Part shown: piece by piece, positions 18,357 through 25,940 of the stretch | Numbering within the stretch: the stretch's first letter is position 1 | Layout: each line of letters begins with the position of its first letter | Assembly: GCA_903858685.1 (NCBI GenBank) | Contig: CAIOJR010000023.1 | Span: forward strand, 1 to 64,000 | DNA length: 64,000 nt | Direction: 5' to 3' | DNA from: an uncultured Caulobacterales bacterium | Lineage (GTDB): Bacteria; Pseudomonadota; Alphaproteobacteria; Caulobacterales; Caulobacteraceae | Notes under the pieces: generated by a model | The model's database searches: none | What the model was told of the DNA's origin: nothing | What the model saw: the letters and a program-made list of their open reading frames with translations, nothing else | Made by a program: the position numbers and the translations under genes

Positions 18357-19292
18357 CTACCTGCCGCAGTGGCATGGCGGCGGAGGCTTGGCGCATCCGC
18401 AGCCATTCTGTCCACCGCTGCCTACCCCGCCATGATAGCCGCCGTGGCCGCCGCCGTGGAACCCGCCATGCCCGCCGACGCCGCCGGAATAGCTGTAGCT
18501 GCTGGCGTTGGCGGATGCATTGGCCGAGGCTGACGCATTGGCGGAGGCCGAAGCGTTGGCCGCGACATTGTTGTTGATGGCGTTGTTGACCGAGACCTGG
18601 ACGCCGCTCCGGCTGGCGCTGTGCGACCCGACCCAGCCGGAAATATCGCCAAAGCCGGACAGGCCGGCATTGGCGCCGCCGCCCCCGCCGCCGCCATAAT
18701 AGCCGCCGCCGTCACCCCCGACGCCGCCGCCGGAATCGGAGTAGAAATGTTCTTCCTGAGGCGCTGCGCCGCAATTTCCGCAGGCAGGGGCGACCGGCGC
18801 AGGATAGGCGCGTCCCTGGGTCATGGCCTGCGCCTGAACACGGGCCTGAGCATCGGCATAGGCCTGCGCATAGGCGCGGGCATAGGCCTGGGCTTGAAAC
18901 TGGGCTTGGGCCTGAGCCTGGGCCGAATTGCGCTCGCCTGTCGCGGGCGGCGCGTAACGCGATTGGGGTTGGGGCGGCGCCGGCATGGGATGCAGGCCAT
19001 AGGGGGCCGGATAGGCGCAGGCGGACGCCGAACAGGGCGCTGGCGGCGGGGCCGCCAGACCGGGGGCGCAGTTGCACGGCGAAGCGACCATCTGGCCGTA
19101 TCCCCCTTGAGCGCCATAGATCACGGGCGCTTGCGCCGGAGTTTGCACCACATAGATCACTTGAGGCTGGGGCGTGCGCGGCCCCTGCGCATAGATCACC
19201 TGTTGCGCCTGAGCGCTGGCGACGGGGGTGCAGAGGGACGCCGCAGCCGCAACCGCGGCAAGGCCAGACCCAAAACTCCGGAAAAGAAACAT
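18357..19292 (-). CDS. secreted low-complexity repeat protein (Ala/Asn/Ser/Gln/Gly-rich)
   Basis: 311 residues, no family recognised. GGAG seven bases before the ATG at 19292 sets the start and exposes a signal peptide (about 1-28, cleavage after ASA). The mature part has distinct blocks. Three VIY repeats ([26 protein letters not shown]) come first, then a Cys-containing Pro-rich part (CNCAPG, CSASACA). A Gln/Ala alternating helix-like run follows (about 122-158), then Gly runs with Tyr. Next is an Asn/Ala/Ser alternating block (about 230-265, many ANAS units), and finally a Gly/His part ending in CGC and CHCG. Such composition fits an extracellular fibre, matrix or metal-binding protein. 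That is inference. It diverges from acs. Confidence 0.75.
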   Translation of the reverse strand: MFLFRSFGSGLAAVAAAASLCTPVASAQAQQVIYAQGPRTPQPQVIYVVQTPAQAPVIYGAQGGYGQMVASPCNCAPGLAAPPPAPCSASACAYPAPYGLHPMPAPPQPQSRYAPPATGERNSAQAQAQAQFQAQAYARAYAQAYADAQARVQAQAMTQGRAYPAPVAPACGNCGAAPQEEHFYSDSGGGVGGDGGGYYGGGGGGGANAGLSGFGDISGWVGSHSASRSGVQVSVNNAINNNVAANASASANASASANASANASSYSYSGGVGGHGGFHGGGHGGYHGGVGSGGQNGCGCAKPPPPCHCGR

Positions 19293-19418
19293 GCTAGCGC
19301 TCCAAAACGGTACAGGACAGGCCATTCAGCCGCCTCTGGACCACTTGGTTTCAAGTCCGGCGCCACCCAGACGTCGCAAGACATTTGAGCCAAACGCTTG
19401 CGCAGCGGGGCGGGGTCC

Positions 19419-19441
19419 GCATACTCGCGCCTGCATACTCG
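19419..19441. repeat. 9-bp direct repeat ahead of acs
   Basis: GCATACTCG occurs at 19419-19427 and again at 19433-19441, 14 bp apart start to start, ending just before the acs ribosome-binding site. Its position inside the probable leader makes it either a tandem regulator site or a chance repeat. Confidence 0.4.
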
Positions 19442-19455
19442 TAAGGAGTCCCGTC

Positions 19456-21396
19456 GTGAGCGCTTCGGATCTGTTTCCTGTACCGCCAGCCTGGGCGGCG
19501 CGCACCCAGGTGACCGCTGAGACCTATTCAGGCCTGCGCGATCGGGCGCGAACCGATCCGGACGCCTTCTTCGCCCAGGCGGCGCAGAGACTGGACTGGA
19601 TCAAACCCTTCACCAAGGTCAGCGACGTGTCCTTTGACGTGAAGGATTTCCATATAAGCTGGTTCGAGGACGGCGTGCTGAACGTCTGCGCCAACTGTGT
19701 CGACCGGCACCTGCCCCACCGCGCCCATGAGGTCGCGATCATCTGGGAGGGCGACGATCCTTGCGCCTCGCAGAAAATCACCTATGGCGAACTGCACGCT
19801 CATGTCTGCCGCTTCGCCAATGTGCTCAAAAAGCATGGCGCAAAGAAGGGCGACCGGATCACGATCTATATGCCCATGATTCCAGAGGCCGCCTACGCCA
19901 TGCTGGCTTGTGCGCGGATCGGCGCCATTCACTCGGTGGTGTTCGGCGGCTTCTCGCCCGACAGCCTGGCGGGCCGGATTCAGGACTGTGACTCAAGCCT
20001 CGTCATCACCGCGGACGAAGGCGTGCGCGGCGGACGGCGCATACCGCTGAAGGCCAATGTGGACGAAGCCCTGCGCGCCTGTCCGGGCGTGACCAGCGTT
20101 CTGGTCGTGACCCGGACCGGCGTTGACGTGGCCATGACCGAAGGTCGCGACCATGTCTATGAGGCTGAGGCCGCAGAGGTTTGCGCAGACTGCGCGCCAG
20201 AGCCCATGTCAGCTGAAGATCCCCTGTTCATTCTCTACACGTCCGGCTCCACCGGAAAGCCCAAGGGCGTGTTGCACACGACCGGCGGCTATCTGTTCTG
20301 GGCGGCCTATACACATGAGTTGGTGTTTGACTATCGACCCGGAGAAATCTTCTGGTGCACGGCCGATGTCGGCTGGGTGACGGGGCACAGCTATATTGTC
20401 TATGGCCCTCTGGCCAATGGCGCGACGACCCTGATCTTCGAAGGCGTCCCCAACTATCCGTCGTCCAGCCGGTTCTGGCAGGTGATCGACAAGCATCAGG
20501 TGGAAATCTTCTACACTGCGCCGACGGCCATTCGGGCCCTGATGCGTGAGGGGGAGGCGCCGGTGAAACGCACTTCGCGCAGCTCGCTGCGACTTCTGGG
20601 CTCGGTAGGCGAGCCCATCAATCCCGAAGCCTGGCTTTGGTATCACCGGGTGGTGGGCGACAGCCGTTGTCCGATCGTTGATACATGGTGGCAGACCGAG
20701 ACCGGCGCCTGCCTGATCAGTCCCCTGCCCGGCGCCGTGCCGATGAAGCCGGGTTCGGCCACACTACCCCTGCCCGGCGTCCAGCCCCTGATCGTCGACG
20801 CGGAGGGAAAGCCGCTCGACGGGCCAACCGAGGGCAATCTGTGCATTTCCTCCAGCTGGCCCGGTCAGATGCGCACGGTTTATGGCGACCACAAGCGTTT
20901 CATCGAAACCTATTTCACCACCTATCCTGGCCTGTACTTCACCGGCGACGGCTGTCGACGCGATGAGGACGGCTATTATTGGATCACCGGACGGGTTGAT
21001 GATGTGATCAACGTGTCGGGACACCGTATGGGCACGGCGGAGGTCGAAAGTGCGCTTGTGGCCCATCCTCGCGTCGCGGAGGCGGCTGTTGTCGGTTATC
21101 CCCATGACGTGAAGGGTCAGGGCATCTATTGCTATGTCACCCTCAATGCCGACGTCGATCCGACCGACGCGCTGCGCAAGGAATTGATCAACTGGGTGCG
21201 CCGTGAGATCGGCCCATTCGCCGCGCCGGACGTCATCCAGTGGGCGCCAGGCCTGCCCAAGACGCGATCCGGCAAGATCATGCGCCGCATCCTGCGCAAG
21301 ATCGCTGAAAACGAGATCGGCGCTCTGGGCGACACGTCAACCCTGGCGGACCCTTCGGTGGTGGACGATCTGGTGAAACATCGCGCCGGGGCCTGA
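19456..21396 (+). CDS. acs: acetyl-CoA synthetase (acetate-CoA ligase)
   Basis: 646 residues, normal length. Activates acetate to acetyl-CoA through acetyl-AMP. ANL-superfamily motifs: [20 protein letters not shown] (A3), [31 protein letters not shown], and the C-terminal [10 protein letters not shown] whose Lys is the usual acetylation-control site. The frame is open to 19228, but AAGGAG seven bases before a GTG at 19456 sets the start. Divergent from the secreted repeat protein, with 163 bp between the start codons containing a tandem 9-mer. Confidence 0.97.
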   Translation: MSASDLFPVPPAWAARTQVTAETYSGLRDRARTDPDAFFAQAAQRLDWIKPFTKVSDVSFDVKDFHISWFEDGVLNVCANCVDRHLPHRAHEVAIIWEGDDPCASQKITYGELHAHVCRFANVLKKHGAKKGDRITIYMPMIPEAAYAMLACARIGAIHSVVFGGFSPDSLAGRIQDCDSSLVITADEGVRGGRRIPLKANVDEALRACPGVTSVLVVTRTGVDVAMTEGRDHVYEAEAAEVCADCAPEPMSAEDPLFILYTSGSTGKPKGVLHTTGGYLFWAAYTHELVFDYRPGEIFWCTADVGWVTGHSYIVYGPLANGATTLIFEGVPNYPSSSRFWQVIDKHQVEIFYTAPTAIRALMREGEAPVKRTSRSSLRLLGSVGEPINPEAWLWYHRVVGDSRCPIVDTWWQTETGACLISPLPGAVPMKPGSATLPLPGVQPLIVDAEGKPLDGPTEGNLCISSSWPGQMRTVYGDHKRFIETYFTTYPGLYFTGDGCRRDEDGYYWITGRVDDVINVSGHRMGTAEVESALVAHPRVAEAAVVGYPHDVKGQGIYCYVTLNADVDPTDALRKELINWVRREIGPFAAPDVIQWAPGLPKTRSGKIMRRILRKIAENEIGALGDTSTLADPSVVDDLVKHRAGA

Positions 21397-21567
21397 GGGA
21401 TGATGGAGAGACGGTTCGGGAGCCCGTGTGGCAGACCAGATCAGCTGCACATCCGCCCCTTTCGACCTGAGCCTTTTCCGACGAAATGGACACCGAATCG
21501 TGGCAGAAAGCGCTCTAATTATATAGGGTTATGAGGAACGTCCGACCCAAACAGATCGGATCTTCCT

Positions 21568-22146
21568 CTAGGGTGAAACGCGCGTCACCTGAGCCGACTT
21601 TCGGGGCCTGAAATAGTATTTTTCGCTGAAATTGATCCCATTGGGAAGCACGACGCTGACCGGAGACGTGTAGGCGTAGGTGGCTTCCGACATAATGACG
21701 CTGTCGCCTGGACTGGAGATCAACCCAGTCGGCACAGTGATCGCGGCTGCCGTCGTATAGGGCGACATTCCCTGGGCGTAGCTCCAGTCCACCAGCACCT
21801 GACTCGATGCGTTTTCCGTAATGCTGGTGATGCGCATGGCCAGAGGTGTGGTCGCCATCGGCCACATCATGGTGTTTCCCACGGCGGCAATATCGGCCAG
21901 GTCAGTATTGTGCAGAATTGTGACCTGAGCCGAAAGGTCGCCAATCGTGGAGGCCACATGGCTCACCCGGCGCTGCGCCATCAGGCCCTGACCCAGTTCA
22001 CCCAGCCCGAAATAGACCAGGATGAGCAGGGGCGCTACGAGGGCAAACTCCAGGGCGGAGGCGCCGACAGTGTCGCCAACAAACCGCCGGACCGCAGCGG
22101 TGATCCGTGTGCGAGCGCACGCGCCTTGCGAATCAGGACGCCACAT
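21568..22146 (-). CDS. TadE/TadG-like pilus assembly pseudopilin (distal gene)
   Basis: 192 residues. A basic N-terminus is followed by GASALEFALVAPLLILVYFGLGELGQG (about 26-51), the TadE-like processing and membrane segment with the conserved Glu. The rest is a Ser/Thr-rich exported domain without cysteines that I can assign to a fold. Two Met codons are possible; ATG 22146 gives a normal N-terminus and overlaps the upstream TadE gene by 14 bp. Probably a minor component made with the Tad pilus machine encoded on the other strand. Confidence 0.82.
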   Translation of the reverse strand: MWRPDSQGACARTRITAAVRRFVGDTVGASALEFALVAPLLILVYFGLGELGQGLMAQRRVSHVASTIGDLSAQVTILHNTDLADIAAVGNTMMWPMATTPLAMRITSITENASSQVLVDWSYAQGMSPYTTAAAITVPTGLISSPGDSVIMSEATYAYTSPVSVVLPNGINFSEKYYFRPRKSAQVTRVSP

Positions 22147-22690
22147 AGGGCTCGTTTCGGAAGGCGATAGTGGACACAATCAGAGCTGATCCGTTGGAAA
22201 GAGGTTGCAACCCCCCATTCAGAAACGGGGTGAACAGGCCCCACTGATAATAGGCGCGCACCAGAACAATATCGCCCGCCGTCCCCAGATTGAACTGCAG
22301 GGCCGACGACTGAAACTGCCCATTGGCGACCGGGGACGTCACGGCAATGTTCTGAAAGTTGGTGTAGGTTCGCACGTCGACCGACAGGTTGTTCGGGCAG
22401 TCTGTCGTCAGCCAGCCCATATTGGCGCAAATCTTCTGTGTGAAGGTCGCCGTACTGGCGCCGCCAGCGGTCTGCAATTGGCCTGTTCTGACCATTCGCA
22501 CCACCTTCGCCGTCGCATTGTCGAGCGTGGTGGACACCGTATAGACCAGAGCGAGTTCAAAAACCGCCATCAGAATAAAGATGAACGGCGCCGCGACCAG
22601 GGCGAACTCAACCGCTGTCGCGGCCTTGCTGTCCCGACAGAATGCGCCCGCGAGGCGACCGCCGCCCTTGATCATGGCCCTGATATTCAT
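22133..22690 (-). CDS. TadE-like pseudopilin
   Basis: 185 residues. The N-terminal region DSKAATAVEFALVAAPFIFILMAVFELALVY (about 20-50) is a classic TadE segment: a cleavage-type motif followed by Glu and a hydrophobic helix. The C-terminal domain (two Cys, in KICANMGW and TTDCPNN) would be periplasmic. These proteins are processed by the prepilin peptidase (here CpaA) and are needed for Flp pilus assembly. It is the middle gene of a three-gene minus-strand operon. Confidence 0.88.
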   Translation of the reverse strand: MNIRAMIKGGGRLAGAFCRDSKAATAVEFALVAAPFIFILMAVFELALVYTVSTTLDNATAKVVRMVRTGQLQTAGGASTATFTQKICANMGWLTTDCPNNLSVDVRTYTNFQNIAVTSPVANGQFQSSALQFNLGTAGDIVLVRAYYQWGLFTPFLNGGLQPLSNGSALIVSTIAFRNEPYVAS

Positions 22691-22717
22691 CTCGGATCGC
22701 CGAGTGTCATGGTCACC

Positions 22718-23236
22718 CTACTGGGACGGGATGGCGGGCATGCCGCCGCCAGCCGCAGATGGGGCCGCGCCCGCCGGCGAAGCGCCGCTGGCGGACGCAT
22801 CGCCGCCGCCCTTGGCTGCTGCTGAGCGTATGCTGGCCTGACAACTCGGTGCGCAAGCCATGTCTGTTCGGTCCGATCCACGCCACACGGTGACACGGCC
22901 GGTATTCGGCGTCGTCACCTGGACTTCGCCAGCAAAAAGCGAATGACCATTACTGTCGAGAACGACGACATCTGTGACCCCATAGCCGCGGCCGCTGACA
23001 TAGATGGTGTGGCTATCCACCACCGTGACATCGGCCACTGCGGGGTTGCCGACGACAACCGACTGGGCGGACCCAGCCACATGCAGGCGCGCCGAATGGT
23101 CCAGCGCCACGACCACGGTCTCTGCGCGAGCAGAGGGTGCAAAGGCGCAGACCACGGCCAGGGCTGCTGCGCCATAAATGATCAGCGGGCGAAGCGGATT
23201 GAGGGAGCGCTTCATGAGGTGGGGGAAGACGCGCAT
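22718..23236 (-). CDS. exported protein with a CpaC/RcpA N-terminal-type domain
   Basis: 172 residues. A signal peptide ends at about residue 38 (PSARA). Residues about 40-115 match the pilus assembly N-terminal domain also found in CpaC (25940-27640): both have VVVGNPAVADV or VVVSNPKVADV, a TIYVSGRGYG or RIYVVGQTSG strand, then a VVLDSNG turn. A short Cys pair (CAPSC) and a Gly/Ala/Ser-rich tail follow. There is no secretin domain. It probably works as an accessory periplasmic piece of the Tad secretin complex. First gene of the TadE operon. An internal ATG at 23215 is an alternative start. Confidence 0.82.
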   Translation of the reverse strand: MRVFPHLMKRSLNPLRPLIIYGAAALAVVCAFAPSARAETVVVALDHSARLHVAGSAQSVVVGNPAVADVTVVDSHTIYVSGRGYGVTDVVVLDSNGHSLFAGEVQVTTPNTGRVTVWRGSDRTDMACAPSCQASIRSAAAKGGGDASASGASPAGAAPSAAGGGMPAIPSQ

Positions 23237-23743
23237 GGTGTCGGCTCACAAAAATACTTGAGGCGTAAATAAATGACCTCATCGCCTTAGAAAATGACTT
23301 GCAATAGTCAACAAACTCTCAATCGGCGGAACTCATCGTCAAAATGCATGAAGACTGATCGCGACAGATCGACCTGAGAGCCGCGGATCCTCGCGGCATT
23401 GAGCGCTTTCATATAAAAGGACAATCCATTTCTGCGGGACCGCTGCGTGTGAGTGTGTCGTGCAGCGCTGGCGGCGCATATCATAAGGTGCGCGGATATT
23501 CTGCACCGGTAAGCCCATACATTTACAACATATAAACGGCAAATTCCTCGTATACCTTGCATTCATCATTGAAATTACGACTGACATGGTAAGGTTAATG
23601 GGAGTGAAACTAAATATTCGCTCGATTATTTTGATCAATTTACTTCACATTAAGGCCGATCGCGCATTCTCACCTGGCAATAAGGGGTCAGGCGGGCGGC
23701 TTTCGCTCCAACCCCGTCTCGCTTGGCAAAATGGAGATTGAGT
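23237..23743. promoter_or_regulatory. 507-bp divergent regulatory region between the TadE operon and pilA
   Basis: No convincing ORF on either strand. It is clearly richer in A+T than the surrounding genes, especially at 23500-23660. It must contain the leftward promoter for the CpaC-N/TadE operon and the rightward promoter for pilA. A CtrA-like site is listed separately. I see no strong palindrome and no complete -35/-10 pair. Confidence 0.6.
23639..23653 (+). promoter_or_regulatory. CtrA-like binding site upstream of pilA
   Basis: TTTA, seven bases, TTAA: one mismatch from the TTAA-N7-TTAA consensus bound by the cell-cycle regulator CtrA, which activates pilA in Caulobacter crescentus. The site ends 90 bp before the pilA ATG, a plausible distance. 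Short AT motifs are easily found by chance in an AT-rich gap. Confidence 0.4.
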
Positions 23744-23911
23744 ATGTCTAAGTTTGTAACGCGCTTCCTCAAGGACGAATCCGGCGCCACGGCTATCGAA
23801 TACGGCCTGATCGCCGCTCTGATCGCTGTCGTCGTCATCGGCGCCGTAACCGCGGTCGGCACCAATCTGAGCACGACCTTCAACCACATCGCTTCCAACG
23901 TTTCGCGCTAA
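23744..23911 (+). CDS. pilA: Flp-type major pilin
   Basis: 55 residues. A short basic leader (MSKFVTRFLKDESG) precedes ATAIEYGLIAALIAVVVIGAV, the Flp pilin signature: cleavage after Gly, Glu at mature position 5 and Tyr at 6, then the hydrophobic assembly helix. The C-terminus is short, as in Flp pilins. An in-frame TTG lies upstream at 23723, but GGAG eight bases before the ATG at 23744 supports this start. CpaA (24330-24866) is the expected leader peptidase. A strong terminator follows, so pilA is probably made mainly as its own short mRNA. Confidence 0.95.
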   Translation: MSKFVTRFLKDESGATAIEYGLIAALIAVVVIGAVTAVGTNLSTTFNHIASNVSR

Positions 23912-23927
23912 GTGGGAAGCGGCGCCG

Positions 23928-23964
23928 CAGCTGGCATGGCCCGTCAGGGTCCGCCAGCTGACGG
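23928..23964 (+). other. two mutually exclusive hairpins in the pilA 3' region
   Basis: CAGCTGGC (23928-23935) pairs with GCCAGCTG (23953-23960). CCGTCAG (23941-23947) pairs with CTGACGG (23958-23964). The two structures share bases 23958-23960, so only one can form at a time. They lie between the pilA stop and its terminator, where they could affect mRNA stability. Confidence 0.45.
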
Positions 23965-24014
23965 CCGCCCTGGCGCAGCTCCTGTTCATGAGCATGGCGC
24001 GAACTGTTTGCTGG

Positions 24015-24050
24015 GGCCGCAACGTAACCACGTTGCGGCCTCAATCTTTT
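24015..24050 (+). terminator. Rho-independent terminator after pilA
   Basis: A perfect 10-bp stem, GGCCGCAACG (24015-24024) with CGTTGCGGCC (24031-24040), closes a 6-base loop and is followed by TCAATCTTTT. It lies 103 bp after the pilA stop and before the second pilin, so it would separate abundant pilA mRNA from the rest of the cluster. Confidence 0.85.
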
Positions 24051-24079
24051 CGGACAGGCCTTAAGGTGGGGATCAGCCC

Positions 24080-24244
24080 TTGATCGGTTTCATCCGCGCT
24101 TTCTGGACCAACCGCTCAGGCGCGACCGCCATGGAATACGGCATGATCTGCGCCGTCATCGGCATTGTGCTGCTTGGGGCGCTTTCAAGGCTTTCAGGTG
24201 TTGTCTGGAATGTCATGACAGCGGTATCGAATGCTATCCATTAG
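24080..24244 (+). CDS. second short Flp-type pilin (candidate minor pilin)
   Basis: 54 residues, read from the bases because it is too short for many gene finders. It opens LIGFIRAFWTNRSG, followed by ATAMEYGMICAVIGIVLLGAL. This gives the same Gly-Ala cleavage point, mature Glu5-Tyr6 pair and hydrophobic helix as PilA, then a short tail ending NAIH. The only usable start is a TTG at 24080, since an in-frame stop lies at 24062. A GGGG run ends eight bases before it. It contains a Cys within the helix, absent from PilA. It sits between the pilA terminator and cpaA. It could be a minor pilin, a second major pilin used under other conditions, or a decaying duplicate. The frame is intact and the motif complete. 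Confidence 0.8.
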   Translation: MIGFIRAFWTNRSGATAMEYGMICAVIGIVLLGALSRLSGVVWNVMTAVSNAIH

Positions 24245-24329
24245 GTTTTAAACGCTATTTTCAGCAAGATTTCCTAGCCTGACCTATCTCGGGCCACACA
24301 GCGGCTCGAAACGTCATGTCGCAGGCCCC

Positions 24330-24866
24330 ATGAATCCGATTTCTTTCGTTTTGATCGCCGTATTTCCGGCCATTGTCATCGTGGCGGCTCTGCGCGACGC
24401 GACAACCATGACCATTCCCAACGGGTTGTGCCTCACAGGTCTTCTGGCGTTCGCCCCGGTCGCCATGCTCGCGCACATGCCATTCAACGCGATCGGCCTG
24501 TCCGCCGGGGTCTGCATCAGCTGCCTTGTCGCCGGCATGGCGATGTTCGCGGTCCGATGGATCGGCGGCGGCGACGCCAAGCTTCTGGCAGTCTGCGGCC
24601 TGTGGATGGGATGGCCGTTGCTCATGACCTTTTTGTTCTGGACAGCGGTTGCGGGCGGCGGTCTGGCCATAGGCCTGCTCATTGTGCGCAAACTGGCGCG
24701 GAGCGACGGCTCTCAGTTCGCAAAGCGATCAGGTCCGGCCTGGCTGACCCGATTATTGCAACCGGACGGCGACATTCCCTACGGTGTGGCAATCGCGGTC
24801 GGGGCCATAACCGCCTATCCAACGGCGCCTGTATTTCAGTTGCTGCAGACTGCAGCCCATTATTAG
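24330..24866 (+). CDS. cpaA: prepilin leader peptidase CpaA/TadV
   Basis: 178 residues, multi-pass membrane protein. The two catalytic Asp of the GxGD aspartyl peptidase family are visible: RDATTMTIPN (about 22-31) and GGGDAKLLA (about 79-87). It lacks the N-terminal methylase domain of type IV pilin peptidases, as expected for the Tad version. It should cleave the leaders of PilA, the second pilin and the TadE-like proteins. 85 bp separate it from the second pilin, and 180 bp from cpaB. Confidence 0.94.
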   Translation: MNPISFVLIAVFPAIVIVAALRDATTMTIPNGLCLTGLLAFAPVAMLAHMPFNAIGLSAGVCISCLVAGMAMFAVRWIGGGDAKLLAVCGLWMGWPLLMTFLFWTAVAGGGLAIGLLIVRKLARSDGSQFAKRSGPAWLTRLLQPDGDIPYGVAIAVGAITAYPTAPVFQLLQTAAHY

Positions 24867-25046
24867 ACCCCAGCGACTTACCTTTTTTAACGCCTGAAGG
24901 CTCCCGGTCGCAGGCTTCTACTTAAAACCTGCCGCTAGTTGGGAAAGCTTAGGTGACTGTTAACCTCAACTAACGATCTTGTCACATGGGTGGTCTGGGC
25001 GATTCCGGGCGCAACCTGAGTACGTGCGCCCGGTGGAGACGCTGTT

Positions 25047-25940
25047 ATGGGTCCGAAGAGGATCATGGTTCTGGCACTTGCAGGGGTCGCGGCGATTCTA
25101 TGCCTGATCCTTTTGCGCACCCTGTCGGCGCCGAAGGATCAAAAGCCGGTGGTGACGCAACAGGCGATCTCGGGTCCGGCCATGGTCTATGTGGCGGTCG
25201 CGGGGCACGACCTGTCTGTCGGCGACCGCATCAGCGAAAATGACGTGACCTGGCAGCCCTGGCCCGCGACCAATGTGAATCCGGCCTATGTCACCAATGG
25301 GGCGGCCGCCAGTTTCAACGCCGGACGCGGCGTGGCGGGCGCCGCGGGCGGCGCGTTGAACGCCGCTGACTCCATGAAGCAAAAGGCTCTGGGCGTCGAA
25401 GGCACGCCTGGCGCCGTGTTTCTGGGCGCCGTGATCAAGGAAGCGATCCGACAGGGCGAACCAATGGTTCTGGACAAGGTGGTTCGCTCAGGCCAGTCGG
25501 GCGTCATGGCGGTCCGGCTTGAACCGGGCATGCGCGCCATGGCCGTTCCCCTCTCTCCGGAAAGTTCAGCGGGCGGTTTCGTCCTGCCGGGCGACCATGT
25601 CGATGTCGTCCAGACACGCAAGATGGACGGCAATCAGGTGACATCCAACACGGTGATGCGCAACGTCCGCGTCCTGGCGATCGATCAGAATACAAGCCCC
25701 GCGACCAAAGGCGCCGCCACACTGGGCGCCACGGCGACGCTGGAAGTGTCTCCCGCCCAGGCGGAAAATCTGGTGCTGGCGCGCGCCCAGGGCGACCTTA
25801 CCCTGGTGCTGCGGTCCTATGCCGATACAGGCGGCCCGACCGTGGACAGCATGCTCAAACAGGCTCAGGCCCTGATGGCGCCTTCGGTCGTCAAGGTCTA
25901 CCGCAACGCCACGGCGACGGAAATAAAGGTGGCCCACTGA
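25047..25940 (+). CDS. cpaB: Flp pilus assembly protein CpaB
   Basis: 297 residues. One membrane anchor (about 6-24), then a SAF domain (about 45-160 with a long Gly/Ala insertion near 90-115), and a periplasmic RcpC/CpaB domain beginning VRLEPGMRAMAVPLSPESSAGGFVLPGDHVDVV, the family core. CpaB acts in the periplasm with the secretin. GGAG eight bases before the ATG. A 180-bp gap upstream probably holds a second promoter for cpaBCDEF-tadBC. Its stop overlaps the cpaC start by one base. Confidence 0.94.
   Translation: MGPKRIMVLALAGVAAILCLILLRTLSAPKDQKPVVTQQAISGPAMVYVAVAGHDLSVGDRISENDVTWQPWPATNVNPAYVTNGAAASFNAGRGVAGAAGGALNAADSMKQKALGVEGTPGAVFLGAVIKEAIRQGEPMVLDKVVRSGQSGVMAVRLEPGMRAMAVPLSPESSAGGFVLPGDHVDVVQTRKMDGNQVTSNTVMRNVRVLAIDQNTSPATKGAATLGATATLEVSPAQAENLVLARAQGDLTLVLRSYADTGGPTVDSMLKQAQALMAPSVVKVYRNATATEIKVAH

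Noticed and set aside
24960-24974. TTAA-N7-TAAC ahead of cpaB as a second CtrA site
   Set aside because: Two mismatches in the second half; too weak to list as a site.
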